Origin: J088 sp003695505 [NCBI: Candidatus Dadabacteria bacterium]
Lineage (GTDB): Bacteria > J088
Direction: 5' to 3'
Length of the DNA stretch: 5,079 nt
NCBI GenBank assembly: GCA_003695505.1
Contig: RFIY01000029.1
Coordinates: 1 to 5,079 of the forward strand
In this document: piece after piece, positions 1-5,074 of the stretch
Position numbering within the stretch: the stretch's first letter is position 1
How the letters are laid out: the number at the start of each line of letters is the position of its first letter
Notes under the pieces: generated by a model
Told to the model about the DNA's origin: nothing
The model's input: the letters and a program-made list of their open reading frames with translations, nothing else
The model's database searches: none
Made by a program: the position numbers and the translations under genes

Positions 1-1
1 C

Positions 2-121
2 AGCCCCGGCTTTGCCGGCATCCCGAATCCGCTGTTTACGCTTGACAACACCCTGATGCTGTTCGGCGATGGCAAGGCAGCGATTCAGGATATCGTGACC
101 GAGCTGAAGGAAAACGCCTGA
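2..121 (+). CDS. pntB: NAD(P) transhydrogenase subunit beta, C-terminal end (partial)
   Basis: Only the last 39 codons and a TGA stop are inside the window; the gene begins upstream. The reading frame starting at base 2 gives SPGFAGIPNPLF near its start, then a MLFGDGKAA segment, and ends in ELKENA. This matches the C-terminus of the transhydrogenase beta subunit, where an 'AGxxNPLF...MLFGDAK' tail closes the NADP(H)-binding domain III. In the intact enzyme, PntB pairs with PntA in the inner membrane and couples proton entry to hydride transfer from NADH to NADP+, supplying NADPH. Domain III faces the cytoplasm, so this fragment contains no membrane helices. It is followed after about 25 nt by a strong terminator, making it the last gene of its transcript (pntA would be expected upstream, inferred). 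The identification rests on a short but distinctive tail. Confidence 0.85.
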   Translation, partial: SPGFAGIPNPLFTLDNTLMLFGDGKAAIQDIVTELKENA

Positions 122-145
122 GCTTTCGATTTCGATGAGATGACG

Positions 146-180
146 AAAAGGCGCCGCTCCAGTCTCGAGCGGCGCTTTTT
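146..180. terminator. Rho-independent terminator, probably bidirectional
   Basis: A perfect 9-bp stem GCGCCGCTC (151-159) / GAGCGGCGC (167-175) with a 7-nt loop is preceded by AAAA and followed by TTTTT (176-180). It lies 29 nt after the pntB stop. On the opposite strand the same stem is followed by a TTTT run, so it can also end the convergent trxC transcript, whose stop is about 54 nt away. Confidence 0.9.
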
Positions 181-228
181 CTTTGTCAGGCGATCTTCAA
201 CGTGGCTTTCCGCTTGCGGGCCGGGCGG

Positions 229-672
229 TCAGATGCCCTGCTGTTGTAGCCACTGCTCAATGGCGGGCTGTGGCAGTGCGCCCGACTGACGCGCGCGTTC
301 CTGTCCGCCCGAAAAGACGATCATCGTCGGAATTCCGCGGATGCCCAGTCGCGCGGCGGGTTCCGGGTGATCCTGGGTGTTCAGTTTCAGAAAGCGGGCG
401 CGTCCCGCAAATTTGTGGGCGACGGCAGCATAGGCCGGGGCCATCGCCTGGCACGGCCCGCACCAGGGCGCCCAGAAATCGACGACGACCGGCAGGTCAC
501 TCTTCTGGATCTGCCGCTCCAGCATCGCCGGATCGACATCGACCGGATCCGCCGTCAGCAGTGCAGTATGGCAGCGACCGCATTTTGGTCCGGCTGCGAT
601 TTTCCCGGCAGGAACTCGATTGACCGCGCCGCACTGCGCGCAGACGATATGCGTGCTGTTGTCTGATTCCAT
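229..672 (-). CDS. trxC: Thioredoxin 2 (zinc-ribbon thioredoxin TrxC)
   Basis: A 147-residue cytoplasmic thiol-disulfide oxidoreductase that reduces protein disulfides and is normally recharged by NADPH through thioredoxin reductase. The N-terminus carries a zinc ribbon of two CXXC pairs, CAQC (residues 11-14) and CGRC (31-34); this extension distinguishes thioredoxin 2 from thioredoxin 1. The thioredoxin fold follows: VVVDFWAPWCGPC places the active site WCGPC at residues 70-74, and GIPT supplies the cis-proline at 115. The length is close to the roughly 140 residues usual for TrxC. An open frame runs about 300 bases further upstream, but the start at 672 is chosen because GGAGG lies 9 nt before it, the zinc ribbon begins right after it, and the upstream codons translate repeat DNA. 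The gene is monocistronic and convergent with pntB. In E. coli trxC is OxyR-regulated; no OxyR site was identified here. Confidence 0.95.
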   Translation of the reverse strand: MESDNSTHIVCAQCGAVNRVPAGKIAAGPKCGRCHTALLTADPVDVDPAMLERQIQKSDLPVVVDFWAPWCGPCQAMAPAYAAVAHKFAGRARFLKLNTQDHPEPAARLGIRGIPTMIVFSGGQERARQSGALPQPAIEQWLQQQGI

Positions 673-679
673 CGTAAAC

Positions 680-686
680 TTCCTCC
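680..686 (-). promoter_or_regulatory. Ribosome binding site of trxC
   Basis: On the - strand the sequence GGAGGAA ends 7 nt before the ATG at 672 (9 nt counted from GGAGG). It is a near-ideal Shine-Dalgarno sequence and decides the start codon against the much longer upstream open frame. Confidence 0.85.
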
Positions 687-695
687 GTACCACAC

Positions 696-723
696 ACAAT
701 GCGCACGGATGACCGTATGTCAA
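696..723 (-). promoter_or_regulatory. Candidate sigma-70 promoter of trxC
   Basis: On the - strand a perfect -35 box TTGACA (718-723) is followed after 16 nt by CATTGT (696-701), a weak -10 box that keeps the conserved A2 and T6. Transcription would start near 690, leaving a leader of under 20 nt that still contains the GGAGG site. The -35 is convincing; the -10 is not, and an activator may be required (inference). Confidence 0.4.
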
Positions 724-787
724 GGATTGGGGTTCGCGGTGCGGGCGCCTCGGTGTCTTTTCGTGCCTGGCCGGAATTACGGTTGTC

Positions 788-883
788 GTGCCGCTGCGCG
801 GCGAGCGTTGGTTGGGTTTGGGGTTCCGCCCGGCCTTCGGCCGGCCGGGTCGGTTTTGCTCGCCCAAAACCGACGAAAAGGGC
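788..883. repeat. Right-end fragment of the interspersed repeat family (third copy)
   Basis: Bases 788-850 align without gaps to 1305-1367 with 59 of 63 positions identical by eye, and a related stretch is found at 1682-1747. The alignment then breaks. Instead of the CCGGATCAGGTCCGGGGCG end of the other copies, this copy has a perfect 10-bp hairpin GTCGGTTTTG (849-858) / CAAAACCGAC (865-874), then rejoins the family at GACGAAAAGGG (872-882). No REP palindrome or left end is present near it, so it looks like a decayed or rearranged right end. It lies about 65 bp upstream of the trxC promoter. Confidence 0.7.
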
Positions 884-1122
884 GTGGGGCCGCAGCTGGG
901 TCGCCCCGCCTGCGGCGGGGTTCCCGGTCGAACCGCACCACGAGTCGGGCGAAACAGATTTGGGGTCACTTTGCAGCTTGTTGACCGTTCGCCTGGGTCT
1001 TCATGTCGCGCTGCCCCGTGAACGGTTCCGAAATTGCTGTTTCGCGTTCACCGCCTCGCGGCACGGTTCGCCCGGCGACCCAGAGCGGCCCGGGCCCCGT
1101 AGTTCCGGCGACCATCATACTC
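884..1122. other. Non-coding spacer with a hairpin
   Basis: No credible gene was seen on either strand; the short open frames lack ribosome sites and recognisable protein character. The only clear structure is a perfect hairpin CCCCGCC (904-910) / GGCGGGG (914-920) with a TGC loop. It may belong to the repeat family but has no T-run and is not called as a terminator. Confidence 0.5.
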
Positions 1123-1396
1123 TTCGTCGCCCCGGATTTCGTCGTAGACGGAACTCCGGGATCCATTGGTGACGCCACTGTGCCAGGGCCAGTCCCGGAC
1201 ACGATCCAGGATGCCCTTCGGACGATTTCATTTTGTAGGAGCGCTTCTTAAGCGCGACCTGCTGCGCGGCTTGATTCCTACGCGGGGTCGGGGTGATGGC
1301 TTTCGTGCCGCTGCGCGGCGAGAGTTGGTTGGGTTTGGAGTTCCGTCCGTCCTTCGGCCGGCCGGGTGGGCGCCGGATCAGGTCCGGGGCGACGAA
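1123..1396. repeat. REP-containing inverted-end repeat unit, copy 1
   Basis: The unit is bounded by a perfect inverted repeat, TCGTCGCCCCGGA (1124-1136) and TCCGGGGCGACGA (1383-1395), extendable by one more pair. Just inside the left end is a 30-nt hairpin (1131-1160); just inside the right end is CCGGA/TCCGG (1373-1387). The middle carries a REP palindrome (1235-1266) and then a block (1301-1367) that recurs at 788-850 and about 1678-1747. There is no open frame that could be a transposase, so any mobility would be non-autonomous. No target duplication could be recognised. The unit resembles a MITE or a large composite of repetitive extragenic palindromes. Confidence 0.7.
1235..1266 (+). repeat. 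REP-like palindrome, copy 1
   Basis: It begins with GTAG (1235-1238), followed by the hairpin GCGCTT (1241-1246), loop CTT, AAGCGC (1250-1255), then GACCTGCTGCG. The 32 nt are identical to 1611-1642. A GTAG tetranucleotide next to a GC-rich palindrome is the hallmark of REP elements mobilised by RAYT transposases; no RAYT gene is in the window. Confidence 0.8.
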
Positions 1397-1497
1397 AAGG
1401 GGTATGGTGCCTTGGGAATGTTGATGCTGGCTGCATTCCTCGATCGTTCCCACCGTCTTTTCTGTTCATTCTGGATTCCACCGCCACGTCTCAACTC
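1397..1497. other. Unique spacer between the two repeat units
   Basis: About 100 bp separate the right end of copy 1 from the left end of copy 2. I see no similarity to the repeat blocks and no gene, promoter or terminator in it. Confidence 0.5.
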
Positions 1498-1771
1498 TCG
1501 TCGCCCCGGAATCCGCCGAAGGCGGATATCCGGGTTCACCAGGGACGCCACCGCGCCAAGGCCTGTCCTGGACATGATCTGGGCTGGATTTCGTGTCGGT
1601 TCTACATTTCGTAGGAGCGCTTCTTAAGCGCGACCTGCTGCGTGGTTGGAGTCCGGTTCGGGGGTCGGGAAGACGGCTTTCGTGCCGCTGCGCAACGAGC
1701 GTTGGTTCGGATCGGGTTCCGTCCATCCTTCGGCCGGACGGGTGGGCGCCGGATCAGGTCCGGGGCGACGA
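1498..1771. repeat. REP-containing inverted-end repeat unit, copy 2
   Basis: It has the same architecture and orientation as the copy at 1123-1396. The ends are TCGTCGCCCCGGA (1498-1510) and TCCGGGGCGACGA (1759-1771). A 30-nt subterminal hairpin (1505-1534), a REP palindrome (1611-1642) and the shared right block (about 1678-1747) occur in the same order at almost the same spacing. The total is 274 bp between outer edges against 272 bp for copy 1. Outside the REP and the ends the two copies have clearly diverged, so this is not a recent tandem duplication. The right end lies only 23 bp from the stop codon of the beta-propeller gene, so it would be transcribed in that gene's 3' untranslated region. 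Confidence 0.7.
1611..1642 (+). repeat. REP-like palindrome, copy 2
   Basis: The 32 nt are identical to 1235-1266: GTAG at 1611-1614, stem GCGCTT (1617-1622), loop CTT, AAGCGC (1626-1631). It is in the same orientation, 376 nt away. Its complete identity contrasts with the divergence of the surrounding unit. Confidence 0.8.
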
Positions 1772-1794
1772 AACTGGGATAATGCCCGGTCCGC

Positions 1795-3849
1795 TCAGGG
1801 GTTCCAGGGTAGCAGCACGCTTCCGGCTGTGTCGGCCGGGCGCTCTACGGGCGACGCGATGACGGCGAGTTCGGATACGGTGTACAGCCATGCATTGTTG
1901 CCGCTGGCCATCAGTGCCGATCGCTGCGGGAATGCCGGCCACCACCAGATGTACGGTTCGCATTCGCCGTTGCACAGTGCCGGACGCGCGAGTGCTGCGT
2001 GGTCGATGCGGCCGCGTTCCGACAGTGTGCCCGCCGTCGGGTCGACGTCGATGACGAGTACACCCGCAAAGCCATTGTCTGTGTCGTAGTCGTAGTAGCT
2101 CCACGGAAACGCCAGCGTACCCGTCGGCGCATCGTAGAGAAAGGCGTGCGGATCGTAGCTGGCCGGAGACCAGTCCCAGCCATTGGTATCCGCTGGCACG
2201 AAGCGTGTCACCTGCCGTGGTGCACTCAGATCCGCGACATCGAACAGTTGTACGGCGACGCCACCGACATTGCCCGTGTCGTCGCCGTCGCGTCCGATCG
2301 TCAACAGCAGGTCGCCGTCGAGCGGATGCATATAGGTGCTGAAACCGGGGATCGTCAGTTCGCCGACAAGCTGGGGGTTCAGCGGATCGCTCAGATCGAA
2401 CGCGAACAGCGGGTCGATCTGCCGGAACGTGACGAGAAAGGCGCGGTCGTCAACATAGCGCGCCGCGAAGATCTGCTCGCCTGGAGCGATGCCGGTGATC
2501 GCGGCGGCGACGGTCATTGGATTCTCGTCGATCGGCAGGACATAGAGGCTGCTGGATAGCCGGGCGTCATTGCCACCGTTCTCCGGTACACCCGTCGTGA
2601 ACAGGCGCAGATATCCGTCGCGCTCGCTGATCTGGTAGCGATCACTGAGCCAGCCATCGACGACGCCGGCCGCTTCGTAGGTCGGGGTGTCGTTGTCGAT
2701 CGAGAAGCGCCAGATGGCGGTCTGCTGCGGATGCTGGTTGCCGAACCACCACCAGCCGCCGCTCGACTGGATCAGATACAGATTGTCCGCGGTGGCGTAG
2801 ACCAGCCACGCCTCGTTGAGCACGCCGGCCTGCTCGATCTGCTCACCGCGCAGATCCATCGACGTGACCATGACGAGCGATGGAAACACATCGACACTGC
2901 GCGGTGCTGAAATTGCGTCACAGGCGAGGCGCTGGCGAACTTCGCCATCCTGCCAGGTCGTCGGACGCAACTGTGGTGCGTCAGCAGGCGGCAGGATGCC
3001 ATCAAGTTCGGTGCGCAGGCGCTCACGCAGGCGTCGCGTCTCGGCACTGTTGGCGTCTTCCCAGGCCGCCGTGCGCAGCCGGTCTGCCAGATCCAGGACG
3101 TTTTGATGCTCGTAGAGTCCGTTGAAAGAGGGCCGAAAGCCGCTGACGATCAACAGGTGGCCGCCGACGCGGCGGCTGTCGATGTAGTGCCCCTCGATCG
3201 TGGTTTCACGCAGGATGTCGAGGGATTGCGCGTCCAGCGACGTGACGACGACCTCGGGCGAGCCGGACGGCGCAATGTCCTCCGCGATCGCGACATCGGC
3301 TTCGACACTTCTGCCATCGACGAAGCCATCACCGCTCCAGCGCTGCCCGATCGCGACCAGCGTATTGCTGTCATGGTCGTAGTAGATACCGATCGGTGCC
3401 CAGCCCAGCGTGCGCGAGGCCAGCACCGTCATGGACTCGGGCGGAAAGGCATCGATGCGCACGACCGACGTACCAGAGATCGTGTACAGGTCGCCGTCGG
3501 GCGACGTTTCGATCCGATCGGCCTCGTCAACTCCGGCCTCCTGGACGTTCGTGGTCGACGTGCGATCCGGCGTGGCCGCGCCCTCCTCGGTCGCCGCATC
3601 CGCGACGGCACCGTCGAGCGCCAGCACTTCATAGGGCTGGGTGTTCATTTGACTGGCGATCCAGCTGTCGATGAGCTGCTTACGCCAGGAGGTGCAGTCG
3701 CTGATTCGCGACAGTCGCAGCGATTCGGCGTCCGGCTTGCCGGAGGTGTTCTGCATCCGGCCGCTGATCTGCTCGAAACAGGAGGCTGACAGCAGGCAAC
3801 AGTACAGCGCCAGCCAGCGTCGGCACGCAAATGTAAGACGACCAATCAT
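1795..3849 (-). CDS. Exported beta-propeller domain protein (Beta_propel, PF09826-like)
   Basis: A 684-residue protein of unknown biochemical role. The N-terminus MIGRLTFACRRWLALYCCLLSASC is basic then hydrophobic, a signal peptide. Cys24 could be lipidated, but the preceding LSAS is a poor lipobox, so a soluble periplasmic or exported form is equally possible. After a low-complexity linker, the family signature TNVQEAGVDEADRIET starts near residue 100, where the propeller begins. Later family-like segments are FRQIDPLFAFDLSDPLNPQL and IPGFSTYMHPLDGDLLLTIG, roughly residues 475-520. Homologues are annotated as secreted proteins with a C-terminal propeller distantly related to WD40 repeats. 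A tryptophan-rich GGWWWFG lies near residue 365 and another WWW near the C-terminus. The open frame extends to 3915, but that start would overlap the divergent gene and precede the signal peptide. No clear Shine-Dalgarno sequence precedes 3849. Confidence 0.85.
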   Translation of the reverse strand: MIGRLTFACRRWLALYCCLLSASCFEQISGRMQNTSGKPDAESLRLSRISDCTSWRKQLIDSWIASQMNTQPYEVLALDGAVADAATEEGAATPDRTSTTNVQEAGVDEADRIETSPDGDLYTISGTSVVRIDAFPPESMTVLASRTLGWAPIGIYYDHDSNTLVAIGQRWSGDGFVDGRSVEADVAIAEDIAPSGSPEVVVTSLDAQSLDILRETTIEGHYIDSRRVGGHLLIVSGFRPSFNGLYEHQNVLDLADRLRTAAWEDANSAETRRLRERLRTELDGILPPADAPQLRPTTWQDGEVRQRLACDAISAPRSVDVFPSLVMVTSMDLRGEQIEQAGVLNEAWLVYATADNLYLIQSSGGWWWFGNQHPQQTAIWRFSIDNDTPTYEAAGVVDGWLSDRYQISERDGYLRLFTTGVPENGGNDARLSSSLYVLPIDENPMTVAAAITGIAPGEQIFAARYVDDRAFLVTFRQIDPLFAFDLSDPLNPQLVGELTIPGFSTYMHPLDGDLLLTIGRDGDDTGNVGGVAVQLFDVADLSAPRQVTRFVPADTNGWDWSPASYDPHAFLYDAPTGTLAFPWSYYDYDTDNGFAGVLVIDVDPTAGTLSERGRIDHAALARPALCNGECEPYIWWWPAFPQRSALMASGNNAWLYTVSELAVIASPVERPADTAGSVLLPWNP

Positions 3850-3887
3850 CGCGTCATGGTACTGAAGACGGGTCGTCGACAGCAAGG

Positions 3888-3893
3888 TACAAT
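3888..3893 (+). promoter_or_regulatory. Candidate -10 box of the NYN-domain gene (possibly leaderless)
   Basis: TACAAT matches TATAAT at five of six positions. A start 7 nt downstream of the hexamer would fall on base 3900, the A of the gene's ATG, predicting a leaderless or nearly leaderless mRNA. I find no good -35 at 16-18 nt spacing. The same 50-bp divergent gap must also hold the promoter of the - strand gene, for which I see no convincing boxes. Confidence 0.35.
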
Positions 3894-3899
3894 GACGGG

Positions 3900-4706
3900 A
3901 TGGACGAACCGTCAATTGCCGTATTCATCGATTTCGAGAACCTCGCGCTCGGCGTGCGCGACCTCCCGGGCAACCAGAAAAAGTTCCAGATCGACCTGGT
4001 GCTGAAACGGTTGCTCGAAAAAGGTCGTGTCGTCTTCAAGCGCGCCTACAGTGACTGGGCGAGCTATCGCGACGCCGTGCGCGAGTTCCATGCCCAGGGC
4101 ATCGAACTGGTCGATATCCCCGCCAGCAAGATGAGCGGCAAGAACTCCGCCGACATCCGCATGGTCGTCGATGCCATCGACCTCTGCCACACCAACCGCC
4201 ACATCACGCATTTTGCGCTGATCTCGGGCGACAGCGATTTTTCGCCGCTCGTCTCCAAGCTCAAGGAACACAACAAACGGGTCATCGGCTGCGGGATTCG
4301 CAGCTCGACCTCGCAGTTGCTGGTGTCCGGTTGCGATGAGTTCATCTACTACGATGATCTCGTCAAGCCCGCGCGCAAACGCAAGACGCGCGCAAAGTCG
4401 GACAACGGGGCAAAGAAGGGCGACGCGAAAAAGACAGCCGACAAGAAAAAGGCCGGCGAACCGGATCGCGACGCGGAACTGGACAAGGTCGTCGACATCA
4501 TCGACAATCTGCAGGCAGACTACGATCCGCTCTGGGGATCGCTGGTCAAGCAGACGGTGCGGCGCGTCCACCCCGAATTCAGCGAGCAGCAGCTTGGCTA
4601 CCGCAACTTTGGTGAGTTGCTCAAGGACCTCGAGAAACGCGGCGACGTCGCGCTCGAATACGACAAGCAGCGCGGCAATTTCAAGGTGCTCGCGACCGAG
4701 GACTGA
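3900..4706 (+). CDS. NYN (LabA-like PIN) domain protein with C-terminal LOTUS/OST-HTH domain
   Basis: A 268-residue predicted cytoplasmic RNA-processing nuclease. The NYN fold spans about residues 5-155: VFIDFENL gives the first catalytic acidic residue (Asp11), the region around NSADIRMVVD supplies Asp85 and Asp91, and ISGDSDFSPL gives Asp111 and Asp113, the usual metal-binding acidic cluster of PIN-like RNases. A lysine-rich, low-complexity linker (about 156-188) follows, then a LOTUS/OST-HTH-like domain (about 191-265) with LWGSLVKQTVRRVHPEF and LGYRNFGELLKDLE, a fold known to bind RNA. This NYN plus LOTUS arrangement is widespread in bacteria and poorly characterised. The start at 3900 is the only one that keeps the first catalytic motif; only GACGGG precedes it, so the ribosome site is weak. 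It is monocistronic and divergent from the beta-propeller gene. The substrate is unknown. Confidence 0.9.
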   Translation: MDEPSIAVFIDFENLALGVRDLPGNQKKFQIDLVLKRLLEKGRVVFKRAYSDWASYRDAVREFHAQGIELVDIPASKMSGKNSADIRMVVDAIDLCHTNRHITHFALISGDSDFSPLVSKLKEHNKRVIGCGIRSSTSQLLVSGCDEFIYYDDLVKPARKRKTRAKSDNGAKKGDAKKTADKKKAGEPDRDAELDKVVDIIDNLQADYDPLWGSLVKQTVRRVHPEFSEQQLGYRNFGELLKDLEKRGDVALEYDKQRGNFKVLATED

Positions 4707-4713
4707 ACCGACG

Positions 4714-4741
4714 GTGACGCCTCACCCCCGCGTTGTAAAAT
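4714..4741 (+). promoter_or_regulatory. Candidate promoter of the tRNA-Gly gene
   Basis: GTGACG (4714-4719, four of six to TTGACA) is followed after 16 nt by TAAAAT (4736-4741, five of six to TATAAT), placed in an AT-rich patch unlike the surroundings. Transcription would begin near 4748, about 13 nt before the mature tRNA 5' end, a normal distance for a bacterial tRNA. No terminator was seen between the NYN gene and this site. Confidence 0.4.
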
Positions 4742-4760
4742 AATAGTCAGCCTTAAGTAT

Positions 4761-4785
4761 GCGGGAATAGCTCAGTTGGTAGAGC
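4761..4785 (+). pseudogene. tRNA-Gly 5' portion (acceptor strand and D arm), interrupted
   Basis: The 25 nt read as acceptor 5' strand GCGGGAA, linker TA, D stem GCTC, D loop AGTTGGTA and D stem GAGC. This is a canonical tRNA beginning, and GCGGG is typical of bacterial tRNA-Gly. Immediately after GAGC the sequence ceases to be tRNA-like; no anticodon stem follows. The missing part appears to resume at about 5036. Whether the transcript can be rejoined is unknown; as it stands the gene is broken. Confidence 0.75.
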
Positions 4786-5039
4786 TTGGGCCCGCATCAT
4801 TCACAAGGGCGCTGCATTTTGGCGGCAAGCGCCTCTGCTCTACGGTTGCTGGTTACGCGAAATTGAGACAATACAGGACGCATGCGGGCCGCTATCGCGC
4901 AGCGTCCGGGTCTTAGCACGCCCCATGCGCCCGATTCGCCTGCAAACGTAGTCCCTGCTACGCTTTTCGGCAAATCGAACACCTGAGCCGCACTCAGCCC
5001 CGGACCAGAGCGCGATCCCTCGCGAACGATGCGGGCCAA
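4786..5039. mobile_element. Structured element with inverted ends inside tRNA-Gly (undescribed; MITE-like or intron-like)
   Basis: The left end TTGGGCCCGCATCATTC (4786-4802) and the reverse complement of the right end, TTGGCCCGCATCGTTC (5024-5039), differ by one gap and one substitution. A third copy of the core ATGCGGGCC is internal (4882-4890). Between the ends are at least five hairpins in a row: 4808-4833, 4876-4907 (10 bp with one bulge), 4932-4977 (20-nt arms, 15 matching), 4983-4997 and 5011-5024. No transposase is encoded, and an 80-codon open frame on the - strand has no recognisable character. It could be a MITE-like insertion, a structured intron or ncRNA, or an assembly artefact near a contig end. 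I found no convincing group I intron core, though a covariance search is needed to exclude one. Confidence 0.55.
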
Positions 5040-5074
5040 CTTCCCAAGCTGGTTGTCGCGGGTTGTTCGCCTGC
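5036..5074 (+). pseudogene. tRNA-Gly(CCC) 3' portion (anticodon arm and aberrant T arm)
   Basis: CCAAC (5036-5040), loop TTCCCAA (5041-5047) and GCTGG (5048-5052) form an anticodon arm with anticodon CCC at 5043-5045, which decodes glycine and so agrees with the Gly-type acceptor at 4761. The stem has one A-C mismatch, explained if CCAA comes from the element's end rather than an original CCAG. A 5-nt variable loop TTGTC is followed by GCGGG / CCTGC (5058-5062 / 5070-5074), the right size for a T stem, but its loop is TTGTTCG instead of the TTCRANY consensus. The following bases do not pair with the acceptor strand GCGGGAA, and the window ends at 5079. Confidence 0.55.

Noticed and set aside
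673-969. Upstream extension of the trxC open frame by about 99 codons
   Set aside because: The translation runs through repeat DNA, is arginine and proline rich with no domain character, and the start at 672 has a GGAGG site and matches the family N-terminus.
699-1726. Overlapping open frames of 60-157 codons on both strands in the repeat region
   Set aside because: They are arginine and proline rich, several are translations of the same repeat block in different frames, and none has a plausible start.
1749-1763. Terminator of the beta-propeller gene formed by CCGGA/TCCGG
   Set aside because: The stem is only 5 bp and is not followed by a T-run on the - strand; it belongs to the repeat unit's right end.
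1123-1771. CRISPR array
   Set aside because: There are only two long, divergent units with period near 375 bp; there are no short regular repeats and spacers.
1999-3789. Several + strand open frames (up to 228 codons) opposite the beta-propeller gene
   Set aside because: They lack ribosome sites and protein-family character and lie antisense to a continuous, recognisable coding frame.
3850-3915. 22-residue N-terminal extension of the beta-propeller protein
   Set aside because: It would overlap the divergent NYN gene, lacks signal-peptide character and would bury the hydrophobic segment that begins at the 3849 start.
3912-4571. 219-codon open frame opposite the NYN gene
   Set aside because: It is the antisense shadow of a well-supported gene in high-GC DNA; the + strand translation has clear NYN and LOTUS motifs.
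4797-5039. 80-codon open frame on the - strand inside the tRNA-interrupting element
   Set aside because: It begins at TTG without a ribosome site, has no recognisable motif, and its sequence is explained by the chain of hairpins. It remains a weak possibility only.
4786-5039. Group I intron in tRNA-Gly
   Set aside because: Length is suitable and AAACGTAGTCCC vaguely recalls a core segment, but I could not find its partner segments, its bases are better explained by a local hairpin (4932-4977), and the site is not in the anticodon loop. Infernal with the group I model would decide.
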